Source: Atopomonas sediminilitoris (GTDB lineage: Bacteria > Pseudomonadota > Gammaproteobacteria > Pseudomonadales > Pseudomonadaceae). From it: DNA of 64,000 bases. The position numbers were made by a program, and so were the translations under genes. Under the pieces are notes generated by a model that was not told where the DNA came from, ran no database searches, and saw only the letters and a program-made list of their open reading frames with translations. Each line of letters begins with the position of its first letter. The first letter of the stretch is position 1. Of the stretch, positions 8,514-19,669 are shown piece after piece. Location: the NCBI RefSeq assembly GCF_022601735.1, contig NZ_JAKUMM010000008.1:205013-269012 (forward strand), read 5' to 3'.

Positions 8514-11500
8514 TTATTGTGGGTTAGCGCGGGTGGTCGACAGCAGCGACGCCAAGTTGGCCGCCTTCGGCTTGACCAGCCAGAACCTACGCACGTAATC
8601 GTCCAAGTTCTCCAGTAAGTAAGCGCCCCAGGTACTGCCTGTTTCGGCCACGTACTCGGCAATCACTTCTTGCAGGTGGCTGCGGTAGGCTTCCATGGCC
8701 TCGCTGCTGATGCGGGTGATTTCCACCAGCTCGTGGTTCACCTTGTCGACAAAGCTGTTGTCTTGGTCGAGCACGTAAGCGAAGCCACCGGTCATCCCGG
8801 CACCGAAGTTGTAGCCGGTGCGACCCAGCACGCAAACCATGCCGCCAGTCATGTACTCACAGCAGTGATCGCCAGCACCCTCGATGACCGCATGGGCACC
8901 GGAGTTACGCACGGCGAAGCGCTCGCCCGCAGTGCCGGCGGCAAACAAGGCGCCGCCCGTTGCACCGTACAAGCAGGTGTTCCCGATGATGGCGCTTTCT
9001 TGGCTAGCAAACGCACTGCCCTTGGGCGGCGCAATCACCAGCTTACCGCCGGTCATGCCCTTGCCGACGTAGTCGTTGGCATCGCCTTCAAGGTACAGGT
9101 TCAAGCCGCCGGCGTTCCACACGCCGAAGCTCTGACCCGCAGTGCCCTTAAAGCGGAACGTGATCGGGGCACTGACCATGCCCTGATTGCCGTGCGCCTT
9201 GGCAATTTCGCCCGAGATACGCGCGCCAATCGAACGGTCGCAGTTACACACATCTAAGCTGTATTCACCGCCAGACTTGGCCGCGATCGCCTCTTTGGCC
9301 ATCTCGACCATTTGCTCAGCGAGCAAGCCCTTGTCGAACGGCGGGTTGCGGTCGCTTAAGCAGTACTGTGGCTTTTCTGCAGGAATCAAATCGTTGCGGA
9401 TCAGCGGCGTCAGGTCCAAGTTGCTTTGCTTGCCAGTGCTGCCAGGCAACACTTCCAGCAAATCGGTACGACCGATCAAGTCCTGCAGACTGGCAACGCC
9501 AAGCTTGGCCAACCACTCACGGGTTTCCATGGCAACGTAGGTGAAGAAGTTCATCACCATTTCCACGGTACCGATGTAGTGATCGCGGCGCAGACGCTCG
9601 TTCTGTGTCGCCACACCGGTGGCGCAGTTGTTCAGGTGGCAAATACGCAGGTACTTACAACCCAAGGCGATCATCGGCGCAGTACCAAAGCCGAAGCTTT
9701 CAGCACCCAAAATGGCCGCTTTAACCACGTCCAGACCGGTCTTTAAACCGCCGTCGGTTTGTACGCGCACTTTGCCGCGCAGGTCGTTGGCACGCAGGGC
9801 TTGGTGCGCCTCAGACAGGCCCAACTCCCACGGACTACCCGCGTACTTGATCGAGGTCAGCGGCGAAGCGCCGGTGCCGCCGTCGTAGCCGGAGATAGTG
9901 ATCAGGTCGGCGTAGGCTTTGGCCACACCGGCAGCAATCGTGCCTACGCCCGCTTCCGCCACCAGCTTGACCGATACCTGCGCCGCTGGGTTGACCTGCT
10001 TGAGGTCGAAAATCAGCTGCGACAGGTCTTCAATCGAGTAGATATCGTGGTGCGGCGGCGGCGAGATCAAGGTCACGCCCGGTACGGCATAACGCAGACG
10101 CGCGATCAAGGCATTCACCTTGCCGCCCGGCAACTGACCGCCCTCACCGGGCTTAGCGCCTTGCGCCACTTTGATCTGAATAACCTCGGCGTTGACCAAG
10201 TATTCCGGCGTGACGCCGAAACGGCCCGAAGCCACTTGCTTGATCTTGGAGGTTTTCATGGTGCCGTAACGCACCGGATCTTCACCGCCCTCACCGGAGT
10301 TTGAGCGCGCGCCTAAGCGGTTCATCGCTTCCGCAATGGCTTCGTGAGCTTCTGGCGACAGCGCGCCCAGCGAGATGCCCGCCGAGTCAAAGCGCTTAAA
10401 GATCGCATCCAGCGGCTCGACATCATCCAGCGCCAGCGGCTTATCGGTTAGCTTGACCTGGAACATGTCACGCAACGAAGACACCGGACGGCTGTTCACC
10501 ATATCGGCGTATTCTTGATACTTCTCGTACGAGTCTTGCTGCACCGCGGCTTGCAGGGTGTTCACCACATCCGGATTGTAGGCATGGTACTCGCCGCCGT
10601 GAACAAACTTCAGCAGGCCACCTTGCTGGATGGGCTTGCGGGCACTCCAGGCCTCAGCGGCCAGCAGCTTTTGCTCTGCCTCGAGATCAACAAAGCGCGC
10701 GCCTTCGATGCGGCTAGCTACGCCACGGAAGCACAGCTCGGTCACGTCTTTAGACAGACCCACGGCTTCAAACAATTGCGAACCACGGTACGAGGCCATG
10801 GTGGAGATACCCATCTTCGACAGGATCTTCATCAAGCCTTTGGCGATACCTTTGCGGTAGTACTTGAAGATTTCGTGGGTGTCGCCCAGCACTTCGCCGG
10901 TACGCACCAAGTCTTCCAGCACTTCGTACGCGAGGTACGGATACACCGCCGAGGCACCAAAGCCCATCAGTACCGCATAGTGGTGCGAGTCACGCGCGGT
11001 GGCGGTCTCAACCAAAATATTGCAGTCGCAACGCAGGCCTTTTTCCACCAAACGGTGGTGCACGGCACCGGTCGCCATCGCCGCATGCACCGGCAGCTTA
11101 CCCGGGGCAATATTGCGGTCGCTCAGCACTAACAGCACTTTACCGGCACGCACCGCTTCTTCGGCTTGATCGGCAATATTTTCAATCGCCGCTTTCAAGC
11201 CGAGTTCTTCGGCGTAGTTCAGATCGATGCGCTGGTGGGCAAAAGCCGGATCCGTCAGACCAAGAATCGAACTCCACTTCGCCGGCGAAATCACAGGCGA
11301 GGTCAGAATCGCACGCTTAGCGTGGTCTGCTGTTTCATCAAAAATATTACGCTCGGCACCCAAACAGGTTTCCAGCGACATCACGATAGACTCGCGCAGC
11401 GGGTCGATCGGCGGGTTGGTTACCTGCGCAAACTGCTGACGGAAGTAGTCGTACACCGAACGCACGCGCTGTGACAGCACGGCCATCGGTGTGTCATCGC

Positions 11501-12959
11501 CCATCGAGCCGACCGCTTCTTGGCCCTGCTCCGCCATCGGGCGCAGAACTTGGTCGCGCTCTTCGAAGGTGACCTGGAACATCTTCATGTACTGCTTGAG
11601 CTGATCTTGATCGTAGCTCGCGCTGCCATGGTCTTCATCTAGGCTGGCACGGATACGCAAGGCGCTCTGACGCAGCCACTGCTTGTAGGGATGGCGCGAC
11701 TTGAGGCGATCATCGATATCTTTGGTTTGCAGCATCTCGCCGGTTTGCGTGTCCACCGCCAAGATTTGCCCCGGGCCAACACGGCCTTTGGCCAGCACAT
11801 CTTCGGGCTGGTAATCCCAGACGCCGATTTCTGAGGCGAGGGTGATGTAACCATTCTTAGTGGTGACCCAACGCGCAGGGCGCAGACCGTTACGGTCGAG
11901 CAGACAGACCGCATAACGGCCGTCGGTCATAACGACGCCGGCCGGGCCATCCCACGGCTCCATGTGCATGGAGTTGTATTCGTAGAATGCCCGCAGCTCG
12001 GCATCCATGGTGTCGACGTTCTGCCACGCCGGCGGAATGATCATGCGCACGCCACGGAACAGGTCGATACCGCCGGTGACCATCAACTCCAGCATGTTGT
12101 CCATGCTGGAGGAGTCAGAACCCACGCGGTTAACCAGCGGGCCCAGCTCAGCCAGGTCGGGAATCATCTCGTTGGCGAACTTGGTCCGGCGCGCCTGTGC
12201 CCAGTTGCGGTTACCGGTGATGGTGTTGATTTCACCGTTGTGCGCCAAAAAGCGGAACGGCTGCGCCAAGGGCCACTTAGGCAGGGTGTTGGTCGAGAAG
12301 CGCTGGTGGAACACGCAAATAGCGGTTTGCAGGCGCTCGTCGCTGAGGTCCGGATAGAAGGCGGCAAGGTCTGCCGGCATCATCAGGCCTTTATAAATGA
12401 TGGTCTTGTGCGAAAAGCTACAGATGTAGTGATCGCTATCCGCGGCATTCGCCACGGAAGAGCGACGGCGCGCACTGAACAGCTTGACCGCAAACTGCTG
12501 GTCGCTCAGGCCTTCACCGCCAACAAAAACTTGTTCAATTTGTGGCAGACGAGCCAGAGCCAACTCACCCAGCACGCTGGTGTCGATCGGCACTTTGCGC
12601 CAGCCGACCAACGTCAGGCCGGCAGCTTCGATCTCGCGATTCATGTTGGCGCGCGCGGCTTCTGCTTTGGCAGCGTCTTGGTTGAAGAACACCATGCCCA
12701 CGGCATATTGCTGGGGCAGTTGCGCAGCGAATTCAGCTTGCGCGATCGCACGCAAGAAGGCGTCTGGCTTCTGAATCAGCAGACCACAACCATCACCCGT
12801 CTTACCATCGGCGTTAATGCCGCCACGGTGAGTCATGCACGTTAGGGCTTCGATGGCCGTCTGCAACAGGTGATGACTGGCCTCACCCTGCATGTGGGCG
12901 ATCAGACCAAATCCGCAGTTATCCTTGAACTCACCAGGATGATACAAACCTGCTTTCAT
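8514..12959 (-). CDS. gltB: glutamate synthase (NADPH) large subunit
   Basis: 1481 residues, full length. It makes two glutamates from glutamine and 2-oxoglutarate. After removal of a 14-residue propeptide the N-terminal nucleophile is C15 (DNCGFGL), which releases ammonia from glutamine in the class II amidotransferase domain (about 15-430). The FMN-binding synthase domain includes [10 protein letters not shown] and the 3Fe-4S cluster motif [15 protein letters not shown]. The C-terminal third is the GXGXG beta-helix domain with repeated 'GG' turns. The start has GGTGAGGG upstream. A promoter and leader hairpin lie ahead of it. Long antisense frames over this gene are codon-bias shadows. Confidence 0.98.
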   Translation of the reverse strand: MKAGLYHPGEFKDNCGFGLIAHMQGEASHHLLQTAIEALTCMTHRGGINADGKTGDGCGLLIQKPDAFLRAIAQAEFAAQLPQQYAVGMVFFNQDAAKAEAARANMNREIEAAGLTLVGWRKVPIDTSVLGELALARLPQIEQVFVGGEGLSDQQFAVKLFSARRRSSVANAADSDHYICSFSHKTIIYKGLMMPADLAAFYPDLSDERLQTAICVFHQRFSTNTLPKWPLAQPFRFLAHNGEINTITGNRNWAQARRTKFANEMIPDLAELGPLVNRVGSDSSSMDNMLELMVTGGIDLFRGVRMIIPPAWQNVDTMDAELRAFYEYNSMHMEPWDGPAGVVMTDGRYAVCLLDRNGLRPARWVTTKNGYITLASEIGVWDYQPEDVLAKGRVGPGQILAVDTQTGEMLQTKDIDDRLKSRHPYKQWLRQSALRIRASLDEDHGSASYDQDQLKQYMKMFQVTFEERDQVLRPMAEQGQEAVGSMGDDTPMAVLSQRVRSVYDYFRQQFAQVTNPPIDPLRESIVMSLETCLGAERNIFDETADHAKRAILTSPVISPAKWSSILGLTDPAFAHQRIDLNYAEELGLKAAIENIADQAEEAVRAGKVLLVLSDRNIAPGKLPVHAAMATGAVHHRLVEKGLRCDCNILVETATARDSHHYAVLMGFGASAVYPYLAYEVLEDLVRTGEVLGDTHEIFKYYRKGIAKGLMKILSKMGISTMASYRGSQLFEAVGLSKDVTELCFRGVASRIEGARFVDLEAEQKLLAAEAWSARKPIQQGGLLKFVHGGEYHAYNPDVVNTLQAAVQQDSYEKYQEYADMVNSRPVSSLRDMFQVKLTDKPLALDDVEPLDAIFKRFDSAGISLGALSPEAHEAIAEAMNRLGARSNSGEGGEDPVRYGTMKTSKIKQVASGRFGVTPEYLVNAEVIQIKVAQGAKPGEGGQLPGGKVNALIARLRYAVPGVTLISPPPHHDIYSIEDLSQLIFDLKQVNPAAQVSVKLVAEAGVGTIAAGVAKAYADLITISGYDGGTGASPLTSIKYAGSPWELGLSEAHQALRANDLRGKVRVQTDGGLKTGLDVVKAAILGAESFGFGTAPMIALGCKYLRICHLNNCATGVATQNERLRRDHYIGTVEMVMNFFTYVAMETREWLAKLGVASLQDLIGRTDLLEVLPGSTGKQSNLDLTPLIRNDLIPAEKPQYCLSDRNPPFDKGLLAEQMVEMAKEAIAAKSGGEYSLDVCNCDRSIGARISGEIAKAHGNQGMVSAPITFRFKGTAGQSFGVWNAGGLNLYLEGDANDYVGKGMTGGKLVIAPPKGSAFASQESAIIGNTCLYGATGGALFAAGTAGERFAVRNSGAHAVIEGAGDHCCEYMTGGMVCVLGRTGYNFGAGMTGGFAYVLDQDNSFVDKVNHELVEITRISSEAMEAYRSHLQEVIAEYVAETGSTWGAYLLENLDDYVRRFWLVKPKAANLASLLSTTRANPQ

Positions 12960-13000
12960 AGACCCTCACCTGGAAAATCTTTATATAAATCAATTACTTG

Positions 13001-13031
13001 CCACAAAACTCAGGGCGCAAAAAGCCCTGAG
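13001..13031 (-). terminator. terminator-like hairpin in the gltB leader / end of the damX-like operon
   Basis: 8-bp perfect stem (CTCAGGGC / GCCCTGAG) with a 7-base loop, followed on the minus strand by TTTTG. It lies about 180 bases past the damX-like stop and 41 bases ahead of the gltB ATG, downstream of the predicted gltB promoter. It could end the upstream operon, attenuate gltB, or both. Confidence 0.65.
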
Positions 13032-13050
13032 AGAGGGCAAAAGGGAGGTC

Positions 13051-13079
13051 ATTGTACACACCCCCCCTATGCCCCACAA
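13051..13079 (-). promoter_or_regulatory. candidate sigma-70 promoter of gltBD
   Basis: On the minus strand, TTGTGG (-35, 13074-13079) and TACAAT (-10, 13051-13056) are separated by 17 bases. The -10 matches the consensus in five of six positions; the -35 is weak. The start site would be near 13044, giving a leader of about 85 nt that contains the hairpin at 13009-13031. Confidence 0.5.
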
Positions 13080-13211
13080 ATTTTCGTGACCGCTGGGTTT
13101 AATTCAATGTCGCGATTGCGAATGGAGCGTCACCGGCATCCATGTTACTGACCGCTAAGTCAGTCGTGCACAGCAGATTAGCTCAACGAGGCGCTAAAGC
13201 TCTCCATTGCG

Positions 13212-14786
13212 TTAGCGACTCGCTTGAATCTCGCGCTGTATATCGCCGAAACGCTTGGGCCAAGGCTTGTTACGCTGAAAGGTCGCCGGCAAGGTAGCGA
13301 TCGCTTTTTTAGCCTCTAAGGCCGAAGTAAAGCGACCAAACGTCACCACAAATATTGGCTTGCCGCCGACCTGTTTGCGGTAATAGTGGTATTGACCACC
13401 AAACTTAGCGAGTACCGATTTAGCCGCCACTTCGGTCGAGAGCGCAGAAATCTGCAGCGCGTAATCGCTACCCGCTTGCTGCGTATACCAATCACTCCCT
13501 GCAGCAACCGACTTAGCCGCAGCGGCGACAGGCTTAGACTCAGGCTTTGGCGCAGGGGCCGGCTTGGCCACCTCAGCAACCGCCGGCTTCTCTAGCACAG
13601 GCGCTACCGGCGCCACCGGCTGCGGTGCCGGCTGCGCTACTGGCTCCGCCACGACCTCAGGCTCCGGCTTGGGCGCGGGTTCAGCCACTGGCGCAGCAGC
13701 AACTGGCGACACATCGCGCACCACCGCTTGCGCCGGCTGCGTCATAGGCAGCGGCAACGGCTGGCTTTGGCCGCTGAATTGAACTTGCGGCACCACACCA
13801 GCACCCTCTGCAGCCTCAGGTACTGCGGCGATACTGGGCTGTGCCACTGAGCCTGAACCCACTGTCGACTCAGCATCGACACTGGCCACAGGCGTCACCG
13901 GCGGCAAGGCAATCTCAGCGGGGGCGCTAGAAGCAACGCCTGGCTCGGTGCGCCCCTGCATAAACCAAGCAGCCATCACACCGAGCGCCACCACCGCCAA
14001 CAGCGCAAGGTGCTTCACAGGGAAGCGCCCACGCGGCGCATTGGCGGGCTCAGCCTGCTCATGCATCGCCTCGACGGCCACCTCATGGGCAACACGATTA
14101 ATCACTCCAGGCCAACCACCCGACTCTTCGTGAATTTGCTCTAACTGCTCTTCATTGAAGACATCTAAATCAGCACCCGCTGCCTTTAAACGCTGCGCCA
14201 AGTACTCGCAAGTATCTTCATATTCATAGGGCGCCAAGGCGATGGGGTGAAAGCGCTCTTGCTCGAGCGTTAACCGCTCAAGCCGCGCCGCCAATGCCGC
14301 CGTTGCAAACAGAAACACATGCGGCCGCGCCTGGCCCTGCCCCTCCGAAAGGGTCAACAAAGTCGGCAATACCTCATCGGCAAGGTCATCGGCCTCGTCA
14401 ATCAGCAGGTACAGCTCTTGCCCTGTTAGCGCGACTTGCTCGATTAACTCAAAGACCTCATCCAAATCACTCGATACACCGCCAAGCCCCTGCGCCACGT
14501 GCAGCAACAAGTCTTTGGGCGTGGCTACGCTGCGGCCATTTAAAATGACGCTCTTGACCGAATCCTTATTCGCACTCCCAGCCAAAGCCTTACGCAGCAG
14601 AGTCTTGCCACTGCCCTCAGGCCCTGTGACCAGCAACATTAACTGGCTATAACGCGCCAAATGGTGCAATTGGCTCAGTACAGTCTTGCGCTGCGCTGGG
14701 AAAAACTTCATCCCTGGCACACGCGCCGCAAACGGATCATGTGAAAAACCGTAGTGCTCTAACAAAGCGTCATCAGCGTGCAGCAT
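13212..14786 (-). CDS. AAA ATPase with membrane anchor and SPOR domain (DamX-like)
   Basis: 524 residues. Residues 1-250 form an ExeA/GspA-type AAA ATPase with Walker A GPEGSGKT at 55-62 and Walker B LLIDEAD around 127-133. One transmembrane segment follows at about 255-277. A long Pro/Ala/Val-rich linker (about 280-440) leads to a C-terminal SPOR domain (about 445-520), which in this family binds glycan strands lacking stem peptides at division septa. This is the Pseudomonas version of DamX. It sits 20 nt after aroB in the pilMNOPQ-aroKB unit, the same place damX has in enterics. Involvement in cell division is known for the family and inferred here. Confidence 0.88.
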   Translation of the reverse strand: MLHADDALLEHYGFSHDPFAARVPGMKFFPAQRKTVLSQLHHLARYSQLMLLVTGPEGSGKTLLRKALAGSANKDSVKSVILNGRSVATPKDLLLHVAQGLGGVSSDLDEVFELIEQVALTGQELYLLIDEADDLADEVLPTLLTLSEGQGQARPHVFLFATAALAARLERLTLEQERFHPIALAPYEYEDTCEYLAQRLKAAGADLDVFNEEQLEQIHEESGGWPGVINRVAHEVAVEAMHEQAEPANAPRGRFPVKHLALLAVVALGVMAAWFMQGRTEPGVASSAPAEIALPPVTPVASVDAESTVGSGSVAQPSIAAVPEAAEGAGVVPQVQFSGQSQPLPLPMTQPAQAVVRDVSPVAAAPVAEPAPKPEPEVVAEPVAQPAPQPVAPVAPVLEKPAVAEVAKPAPAPKPESKPVAAAAKSVAAGSDWYTQQAGSDYALQISALSTEVAAKSVLAKFGGQYHYYRKQVGGKPIFVVTFGRFTSALEAKKAIATLPATFQRNKPWPKRFGDIQREIQASR

Positions 14787-14806
14787 GCAATGCTCTCGAA
14801 GAATTC

Positions 14807-15889
14807 TTAAAGTGGGTATCGTGCGCTAAGCGTTGCCAATAACGCTTCACGAGAAAAATCGGCCGTTACACAGGCTTGTCCGAGGCCTTTGAGCAACACC
14901 AATCGTAACTGACCATCTAAAACTTTTTTATCGACCGACATATGCTGGATAAACGCCTCCACCGTCATGTCCGCAGGCGGCGCAACGGGAAGACCCGCAC
15001 GCGCCAACAGGTCACAACCTCGGCGCACAACCTCAGCATCAATCCAACCTAAACGGTGGGACAGATCCAAAGCCATGACAGTACCCGCAGCAACCGCTTC
15101 GCCGTGCAACCAATTACCGTAACCTTGCTCGGTTTCAATGGCGTGCCCAAAGGTATGACCAAGATTCAAGATGGCGCGGATACCGCCTTCGCGCTCATCC
15201 TGCGCCACCACGCGCGCCTTTGCGGCACACGAGCGCTCGATCGCCTCACTAAGCGCGGCAGAATCCAATGCGAGCAACGCATCGACATGTTGCTCTAACC
15301 AACAAAAAAACGGCTCATCACAAATAAGGCCGTACTTAATCACCTCAGCCAAGCCTGCGGACAACTCTCTTGCCGGCAACGTGCGCAGCGTATCGATATC
15401 AATCACAACCGACTGCGGCTGATAAAAAGCCCCAACCATATTCTTGCCGAGAGGATGATTAATGCCCGTCTTACCACCAACAGAAGAATCAACTTGCGAC
15501 AACAGCGTGGTAGGCACCTGAATAAAGTTAACCCCGCGCTGATAACAGGCCGCAGCAAAGCCCGTCATATCACCAACCACCCCACCACCTAAGGCAATCA
15601 AGGTCGTTTTGCGATCGTGCCGCTGCTTAAGAAGCTCATCAAAAATCAGATTCAGCGTTTGCCAGTCTTTGTGCTGCTCGCCATCTGGCAACACAACAGC
15701 ATGAACATCGCGCCCAGCTAGAGTCGCGGTCAATCGCTCAAGATACAAGGGCGCGACTGTGGTATTTGTCACCACCGCCACTTGCTTGCCTGCAATATAA
15801 GGAAGAAATAGCTCAGGCTGATCAAGCAAACCTGCGCCGATGGTTATGGGGTAACTGCGCTCCCCCAAATCAACCGTCAATGTCGTCAT
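14807..15889 (-). CDS. aroB: 3-dehydroquinate synthase
   Basis: 360 residues. It converts DAHP to 3-dehydroquinate, the second step of the shikimate pathway, using NAD and a divalent metal. Visible family features are the NAD-binding [13 protein letters not shown] stretch, [19 protein letters not shown] in the active site, and the metal ligands E (GLAEVIKYG), H ([11 protein letters not shown]) and a second H (WLHGEAVA). I start at the ATG at 15889, which has GAGGA five bases upstream; an in-frame GTG at 15904 is less well placed. It is 36 nt downstream of aroK. Confidence 0.96.
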   Translation of the reverse strand: MTTLTVDLGERSYPITIGAGLLDQPELFLPYIAGKQVAVVTNTTVAPLYLERLTATLAGRDVHAVVLPDGEQHKDWQTLNLIFDELLKQRHDRKTTLIALGGGVVGDMTGFAAACYQRGVNFIQVPTTLLSQVDSSVGGKTGINHPLGKNMVGAFYQPQSVVIDIDTLRTLPARELSAGLAEVIKYGLICDEPFFCWLEQHVDALLALDSAALSEAIERSCAAKARVVAQDEREGGIRAILNLGHTFGHAIETEQGYGNWLHGEAVAAGTVMALDLSHRLGWIDAEVVRRGCDLLARAGLPVAPPADMTVEAFIQHMSVDKKVLDGQLRLVLLKGLGQACVTADFSREALLATLSARYPL

Positions 15890-15925
15890 AGCATCCTCAC
15901 ACACCGAAGCGGCTAGGATACCTTG

Positions 15926-16441
15926 TCAAACACCATCGGGGGAGTCGAGCTGGCGAAGGATTTCCTGCACCACCATGCGCGGGGGACGTTCGTCGGTAAC
16001 CACAATGATGTCAGCCACCTCACGATACAGCGGGTCGCGAATGGCCATTAAGCGCGCCAAAACGGCGGCTGGATCTTCGGTTTGCAGCAGTGGACGATTA
16101 CGATCACGCGCTGTACGGGCGACCTGCTGCTCAACCGAGGCGAACAAATACACCACCACAGCACCGCGCTGCATCGCTAAGCGATTGGCCTCGCGCAACA
16201 CGGCTCCACCACCTGTTGCTAGCAGCATTCCGTCACGAGAAAGCAGCTCCTCTACAACCGCCTGCTCTCGATCGCGAAAGCCCTGCTCACCCTCAACATC
16301 AAAAATCCACGGGATGTCCGCGCCTGTTCGTTCCTCAATCTCCTTATCGGAATCGATAAACGGCAAACGTAGCTCTTTAGAAAGAAGACGCCCGATGGTG
16401 CTTTTACCAGCACCCATCGGGCCAACGAGGACGACATTCAC
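15926..16441 (-). CDS. aroK: shikimate kinase I
   Basis: 171 residues, P-loop kinase GPMGAGKS at 7-14, shikimate-binding D/R residues ([20 protein letters not shown]) and the GGGAVLR loop. It phosphorylates shikimate to shikimate-3-phosphate. The start codon is GTG at 16441, seven nt after the pilQ stop, with only a weak purine-rich site in the end of pilQ, which suggests coupled translation. It links the type IV pilus genes with the shikimate pair aroKB, an old conserved arrangement in gammaproteobacteria. Confidence 0.95.
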   Translation of the reverse strand: MNVVLVGPMGAGKSTIGRLLSKELRLPFIDSDKEIEERTGADIPWIFDVEGEQGFRDREQAVVEELLSRDGMLLATGGGAVLREANRLAMQRGAVVVYLFASVEQQVARTARDRNRPLLQTEDPAAVLARLMAIRDPLYREVADIIVVTDERPPRMVVQEILRQLDSPDGV

Positions 16442-16447
16442 AAATAA

Positions 16448-18481
16448 TTAGTTCTTCAGCGCAATGCCCTGGCCATTCAAAATACGCGGAGTGAGGAAAA
16501 TCAGCAGCTCATTTTTCTGGTCAACCACAATGTCACGCTTGAATAGCCGCCCTAGAACTGGCAGGTCACCCAAGAATGGCACTTTATCGACTGACTTAGT
16601 TTGCGTATTTGAGAACACGCCACCAATAACGATCGTTTCACCGTCACCCACCAGAATCTTGGCGCTGACTTCGTTCTTTTTAATTGGCGGAACACCATTC
16701 ACTTGGTTCGAATAATCAGGCTCATCCTTATTAACTTTAACTTCAATAATGATGCTGTTATCTGGAGTGATTTGCGGTGTTACCTCAAGCGCCAAGGCAG
16801 CTTCTTTGAACGAAACCGATGTTGCACCGCTTGAGCTAGCTTCTTGATAAGGAACCTCGGTACCTTTCAGGATTTTTGCAGTTTCTTTGTCTGAAGTAAC
16901 AACTTTAGGCTGCGATACAACTTCACCATTACCGGTTTTTTCCATCGCCGACAATTCTAGATCGAGAATGGTGTTATCGGTAACGAAGCCAATACCTAAA
17001 CCCGAGGTCGGAGCAGACGCACCAAGATCAACAAAATCCCCAACCGCACCACCTAACGAGCCACCTACCTGATTACCACCAGCGCCGCCGTAGGCGAAGT
17101 TACCCGTGCCATCACCAAAGCGCGCACCGCGCCACTGAACACCAAGCTCTTTGTTGTAATCGACGTTAGCCTCGACAATCCGTGCTTCAATCATGACTTG
17201 ACGTACTGGAATATCTAGCTGCGTAACAATCCGGCGAAGCTCATCTAGGCGATCTTGGGTCTCATAAGCAATGATGCTGTTTGTGCGATCATCCACAGTC
17301 ACCGAGCCACGCTGCTCTGCGCCATCAGCCGTCACGGACTGGAAGAGCTTGGCAATATCTGATGCTTTTGCGTAGTTGACTTGAATAAGCTCACGACGCA
17401 ACGGTGCCAGTTCAGCAATTTGCTTTTGCGATTCGAGTTCTTGGCGCTCGCGAGCAGCAATCTCGTCAGCGGGCGCAACCAATAGCACATTACCTACTTT
17501 GCGCTTATCTAACCCCTTGGTTTTTAAAACCAAATCCAGCGCCTGATCCCAAGGCACATTCTGCAAGCGCAGGGTAATGCTGCCTTGAACAGTGTCGCTG
17601 GCCACCAAATTCAAATCGGTAAAATCAGCAATTAACTGCAACACTGAGCGCACATCAATATCTTGGAAGTTTAACGACAGTTTTTCGCCGCTGTAGGCAA
17701 ACTTATCAGAGACGCGCTTTTCAGATTCTTCTTTAGTTAACGGCTTAACGCTGACCGTTAGCTTATTATCGGTTTGGTAAGCCAAGTAGTCATAGAAACC
17801 CGTAGGTTCGATAATAACCGTTGACTTGTCCGCAGCCCCGCGCGCGTAAACGTACTGAACTGGCGTAGCAAAATCCTTGACATCTAAGCGTACGCGCAGC
17901 GCTTCAGGCAGTTGAGTCTTTGGAAACTCTAAACGAATCTTGCCGCCTACTTCCTGAATATCCGGACTGATTGACGGATCCGACAGCTCAATAACCACAC
18001 TGCCTTCACCCTTCTCACCACGCTGGAAATCCAAATTCTTGATGCTTTGCGCGCCAGCAGGAGCAACAGCCACAGGTGCAATAGGCGCGACCGTGGTTTT
18101 CTCACCAGCCCCCACTACCACGATCAAATTATTGCCTTCAACTCTTGTTGAATAGGGCGTTAATGCCGTCATATTTATGATCATGCGCGTGCGGTCAGCA
18201 GCTTCTACCAACGTCACACTTCGGGCATTACCCATACCCAGCTCGCGGCTCTTCACCCCAAGCTTATTTTTAACGCCCGGAAGATCCAGTGCAATTCGAG
18301 CCGGCTGCTCAATGGTGTAGCCTCTGGGCGCAGTCACTGCAGAATCAAAGCCTAAGCGCAATTCCATTCGATCCCCTGGAAGTGTAACCACATCCAGTGA
18401 CTTGAGGTCCGCAGCAATGCTTGTACAGGAAAACAATCCAAGAGCAGCAGAAAGAGCAATATTAGTCGTTATAGTTTTCAT
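16448..18481 (-). CDS. pilQ: type IV pilus secretin PilQ
   Basis: About 677 residues. It forms the outer-membrane ring through which the type IV pilus passes. A signal peptide (1-24) is followed by AMIN-type domains (about 25-240, glycan binding), a secretin/TonB short N-terminal domain (about 280-350, FSGEKLSLNFQDIDV), an N1 domain and the C-terminal secretin domain (about 430-670). I choose the ATG at 18481, which has GGGGA seven bases upstream; an upstream in-frame ATG at 18523 would overlap pilP and shift the signal peptide away from the N-terminus. It is somewhat shorter than P. aeruginosa PilQ. The gene is visibly more AT-rich than its neighbours. Confidence 0.95.
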   Translation of the reverse strand: MKTITTNIALSAALGLFSCTSIAADLKSLDVVTLPGDRMELRLGFDSAVTAPRGYTIEQPARIALDLPGVKNKLGVKSRELGMGNARSVTLVEAADRTRMIINMTALTPYSTRVEGNNLIVVVGAGEKTTVAPIAPVAVAPAGAQSIKNLDFQRGEKGEGSVVIELSDPSISPDIQEVGGKIRLEFPKTQLPEALRVRLDVKDFATPVQYVYARGAADKSTVIIEPTGFYDYLAYQTDNKLTVSVKPLTKEESEKRVSDKFAYSGEKLSLNFQDIDVRSVLQLIADFTDLNLVASDTVQGSITLRLQNVPWDQALDLVLKTKGLDKRKVGNVLLVAPADEIAARERQELESQKQIAELAPLRRELIQVNYAKASDIAKLFQSVTADGAEQRGSVTVDDRTNSIIAYETQDRLDELRRIVTQLDIPVRQVMIEARIVEANVDYNKELGVQWRGARFGDGTGNFAYGGAGGNQVGGSLGGAVGDFVDLGASAPTSGLGIGFVTDNTILDLELSAMEKTGNGEVVSQPKVVTSDKETAKILKGTEVPYQEASSSGATSVSFKEAALALEVTPQITPDNSIIIEVKVNKDEPDYSNQVNGVPPIKKNEVSAKILVGDGETIVIGGVFSNTQTKSVDKVPFLGDLPVLGRLFKRDIVVDQKNELLIFLTPRILNGQGIALKN

Positions 18482-18515
18482 CTTCTTTTCCCCGAGCGCT
18501 GGCATGCTCTTGTCC

Positions 18516-19040
18516 TTAACCATTATCTTTCAAAGGTAACTGACGAGGCCTCTCAAGCCAGCCACCCTCTCCATCTGGAACTATTTCAATCACATCAATC
18601 TTTGATGCGTCGATTGCAATCACTTTACCGTGATTACGACCCAAGTAATCACCGACCTTAACACGGTGCACGCTCTCCGCTCCGTGAAGCAAAGCAAACA
18701 TTCCACGCTGGTCACTTAGCGTGCCAACCATACTAAAGGTTTCAATATTGAAACCTTCTAAGAACTGTCTTACCCGCGATTCATCCGGCTTAACTTCTTT
18801 GCTGCCCTTTTGACGCTTGACCACTTCAAATTTGACTGGAGCCTGAAATGGTGAGCGCAAGCTGGATGCACTGTAAGCAAATGCCTCGTATGGCGTAAAT
18901 TGAGGGAGTGGCTCAATCGATCCTTTGGGGCGCGCCCGAACTTCCGCCATGTATGCATTAAGATCAGAGAAGTCACCTTGACTACACCCTGTCATTACTA
19001 AAGCAGTGAAACCGAGAGCAATAGCTTTAAAAGCGCGCAT
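18516..19040 (-). CDS. pilP: type IV pilus inner-membrane lipoprotein PilP
   Basis: About 174 residues. The lipobox MTGC places the lipidated cysteine at residue 19. An extended, poorly structured region follows, then a C-terminal beta domain (about 100-165, FSMVGTLSDQRGMFALLH, VKVGDYLGRNHGKV) that contacts PilQ. The ATG at 19040 overlaps the pilO stop (TGATG) and has a run of G upstream; the ORF could also begin one codon earlier at GTG. PilP links the PilN/PilO inner-membrane complex to the secretin. Confidence 0.94.
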   Translation of the reverse strand: MRAFKAIALGFTALVMTGCSQGDFSDLNAYMAEVRARPKGSIEPLPQFTPYEAFAYSASSLRSPFQAPVKFEVVKRQKGSKEVKPDESRVRQFLEGFNIETFSMVGTLSDQRGMFALLHGAESVHRVKVGDYLGRNHGKVIAIDASKIDVIEIVPDGEGGWLERPRQLPLKDNG

Positions 19041-19669
19041 CACTTGCCCCCCTTATCGTTATATCGGTACGTTTTTGCCGTGATTGACATTCTCAATGAC
19101 GAGCCTGCACCTACTGCCTGGCCACTTAGCGGGCTGACGTCAAAATCATGCAAGGTAACAATGCGCGGCAAAGCCGCCACACCGCTAATGAAGGTCGCCA
19201 AGTCGTGATAGCTACCTACAACCGAGATCAAGATAGGCAGTTCTATATAAAACTGCTGCGTTACTTCTGGCTGTAGCTTAATTTCATCGAATTCAAGACC
19301 TGCACCCAGCCCTGTCCGAGTAATATCTTCAAGCAAGCCTGGAACTTCAGTGTCGCTCGGCAGCTGACGTAGAAGTGCGCCAAACGACTCTTCCATTTCC
19401 ACCATTTGCTCTTTGTAGGCGTCTAGGTTTGCCGCCTGAAAAGCCTTCTGCTCGAAGTCCTGCTTCAGCTGTACTTCCTGCTGCTTTACTTGTTCAAGCT
19501 GGCTCTCAATATCTTTTAAATAAAAGTTGTAGCCCAACACCAAAACCAAGGTTAACAACAACACTGCAGAAATCACCTTAACCACAACCGGCCATGAGCC
19601 AACATTCTCAAAGTCAAGGTTATTAAGGTCTAAATTTTTCAGGTCATCCAACGCAGTTTGCAGGCTCAT
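19040..19669 (-). CDS. pilO: type IV pilus alignment protein PilO
   Basis: 209 residues. One transmembrane helix (about 28-48) follows a short cytoplasmic N-terminus. A coiled coil (about 50-100, LEQVKQQEVQLKQDFEQKAF) and a periplasmic ferredoxin-like domain make up the rest. It forms heterodimers with PilN in the inner-membrane alignment complex. It overlaps pilN by 4 nt and pilP by 1-3 nt. Confidence 0.94.
   Translation of the reverse strand: MSLQTALDDLKNLDLNNLDFENVGSWPVVVKVISAVLLLTLVLVLGYNFYLKDIESQLEQVKQQEVQLKQDFEQKAFQAANLDAYKEQMVEMEESFGALLRQLPSDTEVPGLLEDITRTGLGAGLEFDEIKLQPEVTQQFYIELPILISVVGSYHDLATFISGVAALPRIVTLHDFDVSPLSGQAVGAGSSLRMSITAKTYRYNDKGGK

Noticed and set aside
8670..12845. Several long frames antisense to gltB (for example 11964-12845, 293 codons)
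   Set aside because: They mirror the codon bias of gltB, have no family features or ribosome-binding sites, and gltB itself is complete with all motifs.
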